Below, piece by piece: positions 8,738 to 17,710 of a DNA stretch of 64,000 nucleotides. A program made the translations under genes and the position numbers. Under the pieces are notes generated by a model, which was not told where the DNA came from, did no database searches, and worked only from the letters and a program-made list of their open reading frames with translations. Position 1 is the first letter of the stretch; each line of letters starts with the position of its first letter. The stretch comes from Melghirimyces thermohalophilus. GTDB taxonomy: Bacteria; Bacillota; Bacilli; Thermoactinomycetales; DSM-45169. Where the stretch lies: the NCBI RefSeq assembly GCF_900102685.1, contig NZ_FMZA01000008.1, positions 100,746-164,745 on the forward strand, in the 5' to 3' direction.

Positions 8738-9969
8738 ACCATTCGGCCCGCGCTTGCGACCAGGTGATGGCCCGGTTGGAGGCGGCGGGATATCAAGCCT
8801 ACCAGGTGGGCGGGTGCGTTCGGGACCGCTTATTGGGTAAGGAACCGGAAGATTATGATGTCACCACCGATGCCCGTCCGGAGCAAATCCAATCTCTGTT
8901 TCCCAAAACGGTTGCTACCGGTATCGCTCACGGAACAGTGACTGTCTTGCAGGATCGGGTGGCGGTTGAGGTGACTACGTTTCGGAAGGAGACGGGGTAC
9001 AGTGACCACCGGCGACCGGACCAGGTCATCTTTGTTTCCCATCTGAATCAGGATTTGGCCCGTCGTGATTTCACTATTAATGCGATAGCAATGGATCGAA
9101 GGGGGAATATCTTCGATCCATTTGGCGGAAGGAAGGATCTTACGGAAAAAGTGATCCGCACAGTGGGGCCAGCAACGGATCGATTCGCGGAAGATGCCTT
9201 GCGAATGGTGCGAGCGCTTCGGTTTTCCGCCCAGTTGAAGTTTCGGTTAGCGGAGTCGACCCTCACCGCCCTCTGTCAACAGAAAACTTTGCTTCAATAT
9301 CTGCCGGTGGAACGGATCACCCAGGAATGGGAGAAATGGTGGAAAGCTGAGGAACCTTCCCGAGGGCTGCAATGGTTGTGGGAATTGGATCTATTTGCTC
9401 ATCTGCCCCCATTTTTAAACTGGCCACAGCCGATTCCGCCGCCCTCGATTCCCCTGCAGCGAGTGGACCAGGTCCGTGATCGTCGGGTCCGTTGGAGCCT
9501 GCTACTGTATTTATGTCGTGTTCCCTCCGAGGAAGCGAAATCTTATCTAGCGGGCTTTCGCCTGCCATCGAAAGAGGTACGGAAAATCGCTTTGATTTAT
9601 CAGTTGGCGTTGGCGGAGCGGTTTCCTTGGACGGATTCCACAGCCGGAAAAAAGAAGCTGTTGAGGATGGGGTTGGAACCGGTCCAAGCCGCACTGACAA
9701 CGGCATCCAAGATCGGAGGGTGGAGTCGGCGGGAAGAGGAAACAAGCCTTGCTGAGCTGTGCAAGTGGTACCAGGAAATGCCGGTGCATAGTTCGAGGGA
9801 ACTGGCCGTCAATGGCCGGCAACTGTCCAAAGCTGTCGGCCGCACGCCTGGACCATGGACGGGACGGGTGTTGCGAAGCCTGACGGAAGCTGTCGCTCTC
9901 GGAGAGATCCCAAATCGACAGGATGCACTGATACAGGAGGGATGTCGCCTTGTCCAGTCGGATTCGTGA
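8734..9969 (+). CDS. cca: CCA tRNA nucleotidyltransferase
   Basis: Adds or repairs the 3' CCA end of tRNAs. 411 residues. The N-terminal class II nucleotidyltransferase head shows VGGCVRDRLLGKEPEDYDVTT with the catalytic D-x-D. The neck contains the RRDFTINA and ADRFAEDALRMVRALRF-type motifs of tRNA-binding members. The start overlaps the bshA stop (ATGA) and the end overlaps birA by 20 nt, a tightly coupled operon as in B. subtilis. Confidence 0.95.
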   Translation: MNHSARACDQVMARLEAAGYQAYQVGGCVRDRLLGKEPEDYDVTTDARPEQIQSLFPKTVATGIAHGTVTVLQDRVAVEVTTFRKETGYSDHRRPDQVIFVSHLNQDLARRDFTINAIAMDRRGNIFDPFGGRKDLTEKVIRTVGPATDRFAEDALRMVRALRFSAQLKFRLAESTLTALCQQKTLLQYLPVERITQEWEKWWKAEEPSRGLQWLWELDLFAHLPPFLNWPQPIPPPSIPLQRVDQVRDRRVRWSLLLYLCRVPSEEAKSYLAGFRLPSKEVRKIALIYQLALAERFPWTDSTAGKKKLLRMGLEPVQAALTTASKIGGWSRREEETSLAELCKWYQEMPVHSSRELAVNGRQLSKAVGRTPGPWTGRVLRSLTEAVALGEIPNRQDALIQEGCRLVQSDS

Positions 9970-10921
9970 ACAGTTGTTATCCCTGCTCTTGGAGCAGGGA
10001 GATGCATTTACATCGGGAGAAGAGATCAGCCGCCGCCTGCAATGCAGCCGGACAGCGATCTGGAAACAAATTGAAGAGTTGCGGAAGGAAGGGTATCAAG
10101 TAGAAGCTCGTCCCAAGAAAGGATATCGGTTAGTGCACCGTCCGGATCGGGTGGCTCCGGAAGAACTGAAACCCCATTTGCGATCCCAACGGTTTGGATG
10201 GTCCATCCAGTACCATTCCCAGGTACTCTCCACTCAGCTTATAGCCCATGACTGGGCTCGGAAAGGGGCGAACGAAGGGTCGTTGGTACTGACTGAGGAG
10301 CAGACGAAAGGAAAGGGGCGCATGGATCGGGCTTGGCACTCACCGCCACATTCAGGGATCTGGATGAGCCTGATTCTTCGACCGACGATTACCCTAGCCC
10401 AGGCCCCCCAATTGACCCTGATGGCGGCAGTGGCCCTCACCCGGGCACTCCGGCGGGAAACGGGATTGGACATCCGAATTAAGTGGCCCAATGATCTGTT
10501 GATCAATGGTCGCAAGTTTTGCGGCATCCTGACGGAAACCCGGGGTGAACAGGATCAAGTCCAGTATGTTGTGCTGGGAATGGGCATCAATGTGAACACC
10601 CTGGAGGACTTCTTGCCCGATGAGCTGATGAAGGTTGCGACCTCGCTGGCGATCGAAGGAGGGCGAACGTACCATCGGGTGACGCTGATCGCATCAATCC
10701 TTCAATCCCTGGAGGAATTTTACGATGCTTATTTAAAACAAGGCTTTGAGCCCGTGCGGATTTTGTGGGAGGAGTATGCGGAGACGATCGGACGAGAGGT
10801 AAGGACCGAAACGTCCCAGGGAACGATTGCTGGGATGGCCGTCGGATTGGACCCTTCGGGAGCATTATTGATCCGTCATCAAGACCACCTTCAGCCCGTC
10901 TATTCCGCCGATATCGATTAG
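9950..10921 (+). CDS. birA: Bifunctional biotin-protein ligase / biotin operon repressor
   Basis: Attaches biotin to acetyl-CoA carboxylase-type acceptors and represses biotin genes. 323 residues. An N-terminal winged HTH (about 1-65, with CSRTAIWKQIEELRKEGY) is followed by the ligase domain containing GKGRMDRAWHSPPHSGIWMS, the biotin/ATP loop, and KWPNDLLINGRK. The TTG start is supported by GGAGGGATG within the 3' end of cca. It is the last gene of the mgsA operon. Confidence 0.95.
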   Translation: MSSRIREQLLSLLLEQGDAFTSGEEISRRLQCSRTAIWKQIEELRKEGYQVEARPKKGYRLVHRPDRVAPEELKPHLRSQRFGWSIQYHSQVLSTQLIAHDWARKGANEGSLVLTEEQTKGKGRMDRAWHSPPHSGIWMSLILRPTITLAQAPQLTLMAAVALTRALRRETGLDIRIKWPNDLLINGRKFCGILTETRGEQDQVQYVVLGMGINVNTLEDFLPDELMKVATSLAIEGGRTYHRVTLIASILQSLEEFYDAYLKQGFEPVRILWEEYAETIGREVRTETSQGTIAGMAVGLDPSGALLIRHQDHLQPVYSADID

Positions 10922-11091
10922 CATGGGGAATGGGTTGTCAGAGGGGAGAAGATGGTTTAACCTGAAAAGGGAAGCGGCGGCATCATATAGAGCCGCACGC
11001 TGCAACCTGTTTATTCTCAGTTTTCGGCCAAGTATAAACAAAATCTGCTCTGAGCCCTCGGGGACGGAGACAGGGGTAAGTTGGAAAACCG

Positions 11092-11139
11092 ACACCTTCT
11101 GGCTTCCTTTTGATGGGCCGAAAGGTGTTTTTGTTTTTC
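11092..11139 (+). terminator. Terminator in the birA-panB interval
   Basis: Stem ACACCTT/AAGGTGT with an inner GGC/GCC pairing, followed by a T-rich tail (TTTTTGTTTTTC). It is only 45 nt before panB, so it either ends birA transcripts or acts as an attenuator of panBCD. No T-box signature or other recognisable riboswitch was found in the 260-nt interval. Confidence 0.65.
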
Positions 11140-11182
11140 TCCCTCTGCCTCCGGAGCGCATCACACAAGGAGGTTATGAGTC

Positions 11183-12043
11183 GTGTCACTCCAGAAAACC
11201 CGCGTGACGCTTCGGACACTGGATCGGATGAAAAAAGAAGGAACCAAAATCGCGATGGTGACCGCCTATGATTACCCATCGGCCAAATTGGCGGATGCCG
11301 GCGGTGCCGACCTGCTTTTAGTCGGGGATTCCCTGGGAATGGTGGTCCTCGGCTATGAGTCGACGGTGCCGGTGACACTGTCGGATATGCTGCACCATAC
11401 CCAGGCAGTGGTTCGAGGGGCCGATCGTCCGCTAGTGGTCACCGATCTTCCCTTCCTCACCGCCCACCTCAGTCGGGATGAAGTCCTGAAAGCGGCGGGG
11501 CGGATTATACAGGAAGGAGGAGCGGGTGCAATCAAGGTAGAGGGTTGTGAAGAAGTGTTGGCAGGAATCCGCGCTTGTGTTGGAGCGGGGATCCCGGTGA
11601 TGGGACATATCGGGTTGACGCCCCAAGCGGTACACCAGCTGGGCTATCGTGTTCAGGGGAAAGACCTGGCATCCGCACAGAAACTGGTTGAAGAAGCGGA
11701 GCGATTGACTGACGCAGGGGTGTTTGCTCTGGTTCTGGAATGCGTTCCGGAAGAGGTGGCCGCACAAATCCAACAACGGTTGCCGATTCCGGTGATCGGC
11801 ATTGGAGCGGGCCGTCACTGCGACGGACAAGTCCTTGTCTACCACGATCTGTTGCAATACGCCAGCGAAATCCGTCCCTCCTTTGTCAAAACCTACGCTA
11901 AGATCGGAGATGAAGTGGAGCAGGGGATTCGCCAATATGTACAAGAGGTACGGCAAGGGACCTTTCCCGGCACAGATCACATCTATTCGCTGCCCTCCGC
12001 GGTGAAGGAACGTTTATTTAGCAAGGAGGGAGAAGAACGATGA
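11183..12043 (+). CDS. panB: 3-methyl-2-oxobutanoate hydroxymethyltransferase
   Basis: First committed step of pantothenate synthesis: ketopantoate from 2-oxoisovalerate and methylene-tetrahydrofolate. 286 residues, TIM-barrel family. Motifs: TAYDYPSAKLADAGGAD near the N-terminus, VGDSLGMV, and IGIGAGRHCDGQVLV near the C-terminus. The GTG start follows AAGGAGG by about 9 nt. The stop overlaps the panC start (ATGA). Confidence 0.96.
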   Translation: MSLQKTRVTLRTLDRMKKEGTKIAMVTAYDYPSAKLADAGGADLLLVGDSLGMVVLGYESTVPVTLSDMLHHTQAVVRGADRPLVVTDLPFLTAHLSRDEVLKAAGRIIQEGGAGAIKVEGCEEVLAGIRACVGAGIPVMGHIGLTPQAVHQLGYRVQGKDLASAQKLVEEAERLTDAGVFALVLECVPEEVAAQIQQRLPIPVIGIGAGRHCDGQVLVYHDLLQYASEIRPSFVKTYAKIGDEVEQGIRQYVQEVRQGTFPGTDHIYSLPSAVKERLFSKEGEER

Positions 12044-12903
12044 CCACCACCGTGAACCAGATCGCGACGATGCGGAGGATCTTGCAAAAAGAAGGGAGAC
12101 AGAAGAGCTTGGGGTTGGTTCCTACCATGGGTTCTCTGCACGAGGGTCACCTCAGTCTGATCGAACAGGCGGCACAGGAGTGTGACCGAGTGGTGGTATC
12201 GGTTTTCGTCAACCCGCTTCAATTTGGGCCCGGGGAAGACTTGGACCGCTACCCTCGGGATTTGGAGCGGGACGTTCGCCTGGCGGAAGAGGCAGGGGCC
12301 GACTGGGTGTTTGCACCAAGGGTGGAGGAAATGTATCCCTCGGGTATCCGCACTACCGTCCAGGTCTCTCGCCTGACAGAACGACTGTGCGGAGCCCATC
12401 GGCCGGGTCATTTTGATGGAGTCGCCACTGTGGTCTCTAAATTGTTCCATATCATCCAACCAGATAAGGCTTATTTTGGTCTGAAAGATGCCCAGCAGGT
12501 AGCGGTGATTCGCCAAATGGTGGACGATCTCAATTTTCCCGTCCAGGTGATCCCCTGCCCGACCGTCCGGGAGGAAGATGGGCTGGCGATGAGCTCCCGC
12601 AATCTGTATCTTTCCCCGAAGGAACGCAAGCTGGCTGCTGTGATTCCTCAAGCCCTCGATGACGCAACCCGGGAAAGAGAAGCCGGCAGACTAAAAACCC
12701 CGCAAGAGGCTATCAAGCGGATTCGCGATCATATGGAAACCATCCCGGAGCTGGTGATCGAGTATGTGGATGTATTAAGTTACCCCGAGCTGGAGCCCGT
12801 TCCATCCATTGAAAACCGATCAGTGATTGCCGCGGTGGCAGTCCGGTTGGGCCATACGCGTCTAATCGATAATCGGATCTGGTCAAAAGAGGGGAGGCGG
12901 TGA
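12040..12903 (+). CDS. panC: Pantothenate synthetase
   Basis: ATP-dependent condensation of pantoate with beta-alanine. 287 residues. The nucleotidyltransferase HIGH-like motif appears in [15 protein letters not shown]. Later motifs FGLKDAQQ and AMSSRNLYL (KMSKS region) are present. It is translationally coupled to panB on its 5' side and to panD on its 3' side. Confidence 0.96.
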   Translation: MTTTVNQIATMRRILQKEGRQKSLGLVPTMGSLHEGHLSLIEQAAQECDRVVVSVFVNPLQFGPGEDLDRYPRDLERDVRLAEEAGADWVFAPRVEEMYPSGIRTTVQVSRLTERLCGAHRPGHFDGVATVVSKLFHIIQPDKAYFGLKDAQQVAVIRQMVDDLNFPVQVIPCPTVREEDGLAMSSRNLYLSPKERKLAAVIPQALDDATREREAGRLKTPQEAIKRIRDHMETIPELVIEYVDVLSYPELEPVPSIENRSVIAAVAVRLGHTRLIDNRIWSKEGRR

Positions 12904-12905
12904 CC

Positions 12906-13289
12906 GTGTTTCGCACCATGATGAAGGCTAAAATCCATCGGGCTACGGTAACCGAGGCCAACCTAAACTATGTAGGCAGTATCACCATCGATGCGGATTT
13001 GTTGGAGGCGGTGGATATTCTGCCCCATGAAAAAGTACAAGTGGTCAACAACCAAAACGGTGCTCGCTTGGAAACCTATGTGATTGCCGGGGAGAGAGGG
13101 AGCGGTATCCTTTGTTTAAATGGTGCCGCAGCCCGTCTGGTTCAACCTGGGGACCAAGTGATCGTGATGTCTTACGCAACGATGACTGAGGAAGAAGCCC
13201 AAAGCCACCGCCCCCGGATCGCCATCATGGATGACCGGAATCGACTTCTCGAATTGCGGAGGGGAGAAGCTCACAGAACGGTGGTGTAA
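12906..13289 (+). CDS. panD: Aspartate 1-decarboxylase (pyruvoyl enzyme)
   Basis: Makes beta-alanine from aspartate for panC. About 127 residues. The self-cleavage site is NYVGSITID, where Gly-Ser splits to give the pyruvoyl group. The GTG at 12906 is preferred because GGGGAGGCGG lies upstream at a fitting distance; the GTG at 12900 overlaps the panC stop and is an alternative. It is the last gene of panBCD. Confidence 0.95.
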   Translation: MFRTMMKAKIHRATVTEANLNYVGSITIDADLLEAVDILPHEKVQVVNNQNGARLETYVIAGERGSGILCLNGAAARLVQPGDQVIVMSYATMTEEEAQSHRPRIAIMDDRNRLLELRRGEAHRTVV

Positions 13290-13342
13290 TAAAGACCAGT
13301 TTGTATCACAAATCCCTAATAACTTTTATCCATCTTTTCACG

Positions 13343-13369
13343 GGAACCCTTTGGGTTCCTTTTGTTTTT
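13343..13369 (+). terminator. Terminator after panBCD
   Basis: Stem GGAACCC/GGGTTCC with a TTT loop, followed by TTTTGTTTTTG. Confidence 0.8.
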
Positions 13370-13436
13370 GCTTGCGCATGGATTCACCCCCGTGGGAGAT
13401 ACTCTGAAAGAGTCCCTGTAAAAAGGAGGGTGGAGA

Positions 13437-14831
13437 ATGATCCAGCAGTGGCTGCAGCAGATCAAGCAGCGGTTATCCGATATCGAAGCCGATTACGAAC
13501 AGGCCACTCCCAATGACCGTTGTCGGTTGCGAGAGGAATTTCACCAGCTCCACCAAGAGGTTCACGATCTGTTGGAGGGATGGATCCTTTTGGAGGAACA
13601 TGTTGCCTCCATCTTGAAAATCCATCCGGATCTGGCAGAGGAAGAGGAGGAGCTGGGAGAGGAGTTCTACCTAGATAGACAAGCGGTTCGTTCCTTCCGG
13701 CAGGGTCAGGGGTATTATCAACTGCAGATGTTTACAGAAGCCCGTCCTTATTTTCGCGATGTGGTTGAAAAAGAACCGGAGTTTCTACTGGGACGGCTGT
13801 ACTTGGCTTTAAGCGATTTTCAACAGGGGAAGTGGATGGAGGCCTACCGGCAATTTCAGTTGGTGGCCGTCACCTCCGACTCCCCTCGTTTCAGCGCTTT
13901 CGCCCATCATATGTTGGGTTGCATCCATGTACAGCGCAACCAAGACGAACTGGCCATTAAACAGTTTGAACGGTGTCTGTCTACAGATGAGGAAAGTGGA
14001 GACGGAGATACCTGGTTTAACTTAGGCGCCTGTTATTTCCGTCTGGAACGTTACCACGAGGCGATTCCCCTCTTTTTCCACGCACTTCGCCACGACGAGG
14101 AAGACTGGGAGTCGATGTATTATCTCTCGGTTTGCTATGAACAGGCGGGACATCGGGAAAGCGTCCTCTACTGGAGAATGGCCGCATACCAAAAAGCCCG
14201 TCACCCGGCCGTGATGGAAGCTATTGCCCGCCATTTTGAGCAAATGGGCGATACGGGCCAAGCGATTCTCTGGTACGGAAAATTGGTGACAGCCGAACCG
14301 AAGAAAGCCAAGGGTTACCACGGGCTCAGTTGGAACTTATGGCTGCAAGGGAGAAAGGAAGAGGCATATGCCGTGCTGCAAAAAGGGCTGACGCTGGAAC
14401 CGAAACATGAGGATCTTTTGTTCACCTATGTCTGGTATTTATTGCAATCCGGGGATGAAAAACAGGTGCAAAAAGCTCTGATCCGATTACCGCAGCATTT
14501 GGCGGAACACCCGTTATGGCTCGTATTACAATCCCGCCTCTCCCTCAACCTAGAGGATTACGATCACGCGGAAGCCGTGGCGCGGCAGGTGATCGATTCG
14601 CCGGATCCCTTGAACCGCTCTCTGGGGTACTACCAATTGGGGCGGGTGCATCTGGCCAGACAACGGCCTGCTCTTGCGATCGATTCTTTTCGAAAAGCAC
14701 GGGAGTTAAGTCCCCGTTGGGAGGAGCCCATCTTTTATGAAGGACTGTGTCATTTATTAAATGGCCAGACGGACCGCACCCGGCAATGTTGGGAAAACCT
14801 TCCCTTGGAAAAGAAACATTCGGTTCTCTAG
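13437..14831 (+). CDS. Tetratricopeptide-repeat protein
   Basis: 464 residues, soluble. An N-terminal coiled-coil-like, Glu-rich stretch (about 1-80) precedes roughly nine TPR units with the W/LG/Y/A/F/A/P pattern (for example GDTWFNLGACYFRLERYHEAIPLFFHAL). No enzymatic domain is seen, so a scaffold role is likely. A TPR protein often lies downstream of panD/dinG-type genes in Bacillales, but its partner is unknown. Ku starts only 12 nt downstream, which suggests co-transcription with the end-joining genes. Confidence 0.75.
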   Translation: MIQQWLQQIKQRLSDIEADYEQATPNDRCRLREEFHQLHQEVHDLLEGWILLEEHVASILKIHPDLAEEEEELGEEFYLDRQAVRSFRQGQGYYQLQMFTEARPYFRDVVEKEPEFLLGRLYLALSDFQQGKWMEAYRQFQLVAVTSDSPRFSAFAHHMLGCIHVQRNQDELAIKQFERCLSTDEESGDGDTWFNLGACYFRLERYHEAIPLFFHALRHDEEDWESMYYLSVCYEQAGHRESVLYWRMAAYQKARHPAVMEAIARHFEQMGDTGQAILWYGKLVTAEPKKAKGYHGLSWNLWLQGRKEEAYAVLQKGLTLEPKHEDLLFTYVWYLLQSGDEKQVQKALIRLPQHLAEHPLWLVLQSRLSLNLEDYDHAEAVARQVIDSPDPLNRSLGYYQLGRVHLARQRPALAIDSFRKARELSPRWEEPIFYEGLCHLLNGQTDRTRQCWENLPLEKKHSVL

Positions 14832-14843
14832 GAGGATTCCGTT

Positions 14844-15650
14844 ATGCACACCATCTGGAAAGGCTCCATCAGTTTCGGACTGGTCAACATCCCGGTCCGG
14901 ATGTTTACCGCCACACAATCAAAAAGTGTTTCCTTTCGCAGCCTCCATAAAAAATGTAAAACCCCGATCAAGTATCATCGCTACTGTCCCACCTGCGAAG
15001 AGGACATCCCTTGGGATGAAGTGGTGAAAGGGTACGAGTATGCCGACAATCAGTTTGTGTTGATGGAAAAGGAAGAATTGGAATCGATCCTGCCGGAGCA
15101 GCGGAAATCGATTGAGATTATGGATTTTGTGAAGCTGGAAGAGATCGATCCGATTTACTTCGATAAAACGTATTACCTGGGCCCCGGTGATAACGGAGAT
15201 CGGGCGTATTCATTGCTGCGGGATGCGATGGATAAAACGGGTAAAATCGGAGTGGCTAAGATCACGATCCGGTCCAAACAATCGCTGGCAGTGGTCCGCG
15301 TGTATCAAAACTGTTTGGTGATGGAGACGATCTTTTACCCGGATGAGGTGCGGGACGCCGGGCAAATACCTGATGTCCCGCAGAATCTGGATCTGCCAGA
15401 AAAAGAGATGGATATGGCAGAACAATTGATCGAAAATTTAACTACCCAATTCGACCCGGATCAATATCAGGACGAATACCGGCAGGCCGTGGAGGAAGCG
15501 ATCGACAAGAAAATCAAAGGGGAAGAGATTGTGGAAGCACCGGAAAAACAACCGGAACGAGTGGTGGATCTGATGGATGCACTCAAAGCCAGTCTGGAGG
15601 AATCAGGAAGAAAAAAACGAAAAACAGGCGGCAAGAAAGCCGCCAAATAA
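14844..15650 (+). CDS. ku: Non-homologous end-joining protein Ku
   Basis: Bacterial Ku forms homodimeric rings on DNA ends and recruits LigD; in spore formers it protects spores from double-strand breaks. 268 residues. The N-terminus MHTIWKGSISFGLVNIPVRM is the family signature. C-P-x-C (YCPTCEEDIPWDEVVKGYEY) and the GPGDNGDRAYSLL region follow. The C-terminal tail (about 240-268) is Lys/Arg-rich, a DNA-binding extension. TAGGAGG precedes the ATG. Confidence 0.96.
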   Translation: MHTIWKGSISFGLVNIPVRMFTATQSKSVSFRSLHKKCKTPIKYHRYCPTCEEDIPWDEVVKGYEYADNQFVLMEKEELESILPEQRKSIEIMDFVKLEEIDPIYFDKTYYLGPGDNGDRAYSLLRDAMDKTGKIGVAKITIRSKQSLAVVRVYQNCLVMETIFYPDEVRDAGQIPDVPQNLDLPEKEMDMAEQLIENLTTQFDPDQYQDEYRQAVEEAIDKKIKGEEIVEAPEKQPERVVDLMDALKASLEESGRKKRKTGGKKAAK

Positions 15651-15659
15651 GTTCGCGAT

Positions 15660-15965
15660 TTAAGTACCTTTCCAATAGCGAACATGTTTTTCTTCCCCGG
15701 TGGGTTTGGTTTTGACTACGCGTCCTTTTTTATCCAGAAATACTTCCACCTTGCGGTAGTGCTCTACTTCCCAATTCCTTTCCTGGGTGGTTCCTTGGTA
15801 TTGCAGCTGAATCTCCGAGCGGAGTGCCGTCTGCCCCGGTTTGGCCGAAGCGGGGATCACACCCGCGGGTTCCACCTGGTGTCTGACGATCAATATGCCG
15901 ACCAGCATCAGATTGATAGCGATCGCCGTCACCAAAAGGGCTTGGATCCAATGGTTTTTCGCCAT
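15660..15965 (-). CDS. Small membrane-anchored protein of unknown function
   Basis: 101 residues: one N-terminal membrane helix (about 7-28) and a charged exported domain with KVEVFLDKKGRVVKTKP near the end. It lies in the position where B. subtilis has ypmA/ypmB, but similarity to YpmB is not evident. A GGAGGG site precedes the ATG. It is convergent with ku, 9 nt away. No family was recognised. Confidence 0.55.
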   Translation of the reverse strand: MAKNHWIQALLVTAIAINLMLVGILIVRHQVEPAGVIPASAKPGQTALRSEIQLQYQGTTQERNWEVEHYRKVEVFLDKKGRVVKTKPTGEEKHVRYWKGT

Positions 15966-16042
15966 CCCTCATCCGCCCTCCCGTGTTTTGTACATGTCTA
16001 TGGAGCGGAAGAGGGAATCATGCTAAAGCCTTTTTTCCCTGG

Positions 16043-16204
16043 CTAAAAATAGTCGAGCAGTAACCAGAGAGAGACGATCCCGATCGAAACTTGAAAAGCG
16101 GCCTCAAACCAATCAGGAGATGAAGTTTGGAAATGCCGCACCACCGTGTACGCAGCACGGACCAAAATCACAACCAAGGCAATTTGTACAAGCAGAGCAG
16201 GCAT
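16043..16204 (-). CDS. Two-helix small membrane protein
   Basis: 53 residues from the ATG at 16204, preceded by AAAGGAAGTGACAGG. There are two hydrophobic segments (about 4-22 and 34-50) joined by a short polar turn. Function unknown. It is divergent from the LigD ligase gene and may share an operon with the membrane-anchored gene downstream. Confidence 0.5.
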   Translation of the reverse strand: MPALLVQIALVVILVRAAYTVVRHFQTSSPDWFEAAFQVSIGIVSLWLLLDYF

Positions 16205-16330
16205 CCTGTCACTTCCTTTCAAACAGGAGTTCATATATAAGCATGTTATTCGCGAATCATTTTTTCATGTTTCATGTAGGTAAACCACACCGTTTATGAG
16301 AATCGGTGAACGCGCGGAGGAGGGACCGCC

Positions 16331-17251
16331 GTGGTCGATCCGATGATCCCCATGGAGCCTGTCTCCCGGGAAAACCTATTTCAATCGGAGGATTGGCTTT
16401 ACCAGGTAAAATGGGACGGTGTAAGGATGCTGGCCTACCTGGAGGGGGCAGAGATCGAATTGTTTAACCGCAAGCAGCGGCGACGGACGGAGAACTACCC
16501 CGAGGTGGTCCAGGCGGCTGCCACACTGTCCTGTTCATCGGCCATATTGGATGGGGAGATTGTGGTGATGAATCAAGGCAAAGCCGATTTTTTTCAGGTG
16601 CTAAAACGGGAGCTTATTAGTAACCGCAAAAAACTGTCCACCTTGATGAGGAAAATCCCGGTCCACTATATGGTTTTCGACATTCTTTCTCATAACGGAG
16701 AATCGCTGATGGATCAGCCGTTGGAAGAACGGTTACAAGTGCTCTCCCACCTCATCCCCACTGATTCGCAAGAGGTGATCCACCGGTGTGAAAGCTTTGA
16801 TGACGGATTCGGCTTGTGGCGTTTCACCGGAGAAAAAGCGTGGGAAGGGGTGGTGATGAAAAAACGACAGGGAGTCTATCGTCCTGCTCGGAAGGATCCA
16901 TCCTGGCAGAAAGTGAAACATTTTCAGAAGCTGACCGCTACAATGGTGGGTGTCTTTTACAGCGGGTCGCAGGTTCATTCGCTACTGTTGGGGATCAAAG
17001 ATGAGGGTCGCTGGATCTATATCGGACGGGTGGGTTCCGGATTGAAGGAGGAGGAACGGCGACTACTGACCGATGCGCTCTCCTCTCTTAAAAGGGAGGA
17101 TCCATCGGTTATTAATCCGCCAACGGGTAGAAACCCCGGGGTGATTTGGGTCGAGCCGATCTTGCGGGTGGATGTGCGCTATCTGGAGTGGACTCCCCAG
17201 GGCACGCTTCGTTCTCCCACGGTAGTGGGCTTCCGATTGCCGGAATCATAA
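16331..17251 (+). CDS. ligD: ATP-dependent DNA ligase (LigD ligase part)
   Basis: 306 residues of the covalent nucleotidyltransferase superfamily, with an OB fold at the C-terminus. Motif I is YQVKWDGVR (catalytic Lys about residue 32), motif III LDGEIVV, motif IV EGVVMKKR and motif V WQKVKH. It seals ends in Ku-dependent joining. In most bacteria this domain is fused to a polymerase; here the polymerase is a separate gene at 17711, with an unrelated gene between them on the other strand. GGAGGAGGGA precedes the GTG start. Confidence 0.92.
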   Translation: MVDPMIPMEPVSRENLFQSEDWLYQVKWDGVRMLAYLEGAEIELFNRKQRRRTENYPEVVQAAATLSCSSAILDGEIVVMNQGKADFFQVLKRELISNRKKLSTLMRKIPVHYMVFDILSHNGESLMDQPLEERLQVLSHLIPTDSQEVIHRCESFDDGFGLWRFTGEKAWEGVVMKKRQGVYRPARKDPSWQKVKHFQKLTATMVGVFYSGSQVHSLLLGIKDEGRWIYIGRVGSGLKEEERRLLTDALSSLKREDPSVINPPTGRNPGVIWVEPILRVDVRYLEWTPQGTLRSPTVVGFRLPES

Positions 17252-17253
17252 GT

Positions 17254-17278
17254 AAAAACCCGGCCGGAGCCGGGCTTT
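17254..17278. terminator. Bidirectional terminator between the ligase gene and the coat-like gene
   Basis: Stem CCCGGC/GCCGGG with a CGGA loop. AAAAA on one side and CTTT on the other make it usable from both convergent genes; the better U-tail is on the minus strand. Confidence 0.65.
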
Positions 17279-17292
17279 CACCATCCTTCGGA

Positions 17293-17595
17293 TCACCAAT
17301 GATAGCGACGGAAGGGGAAAAAGGGATAAAAGGGGTGGAAGGGGAAGAAAAAGGGACTAAAAAAGGGGAAGAACGGATAGAGGCTGGTCTGCGCCTCAAT
17401 GCCGTAATTTCCGTACCCTTCATATCCGCCGTATTCGCCCCCGTACCCGCTGGAATAGAAGTCGGCACCGACAGGGCCATATTGACTCGTTTCCGCATAG
17501 GGTCCGTATGCTGCCGGAAAATCGACGGGCCCGCCAGTCATCGGTTGCTGTTGCGGTGCAGGCAGATTTTCCAAAGGTTGTTCTTCTTGGGACAT
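17293..17595 (-). CDS. Gly/Tyr- and Phe/Pro-rich coat-like protein
   Basis: 100 residues in two compositional blocks: a middle rich in Tyr and Gly (YSSGYGGEYGGYEGYGNYG), then a C-terminus in which Phe and Pro alternate (PFFPFFSPFFFPFHPF). No enzymatic motif. Low-complexity Tyr/Gly proteins of this size in spore formers are often spore coat or crust components; this is inference. AGGAGGG lies upstream of the ATG. It sits inside the split ligD locus, on the opposite strand. Confidence 0.6.
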   Translation of the reverse strand: MSQEEQPLENLPAPQQQPMTGGPVDFPAAYGPYAETSQYGPVGADFYSSGYGGEYGGYEGYGNYGIEAQTSLYPFFPFFSPFFFPFHPFYPFFPFRRYHW

Positions 17596-17710
17596 GATGA
17601 GAAGCCCTCCTCCTGTTTGTTCTTTATGGTCACAATGCAGTCTATGTACAACGGGCGAATCGGGACGATTGTCCCGGGGAATTTGGGCGCGGTGTGAAAG
17701 GAGGAATACG

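Noticed and set aside
10922..11182. T-box or other riboswitch before panB
   Set aside because: The conserved T-box sequence is absent and only one terminator hairpin was found.
11432..11980. Long open frame antisense to panB
   Set aside because: No ribosome-binding site, composition of a shadow frame, and panB is certain.
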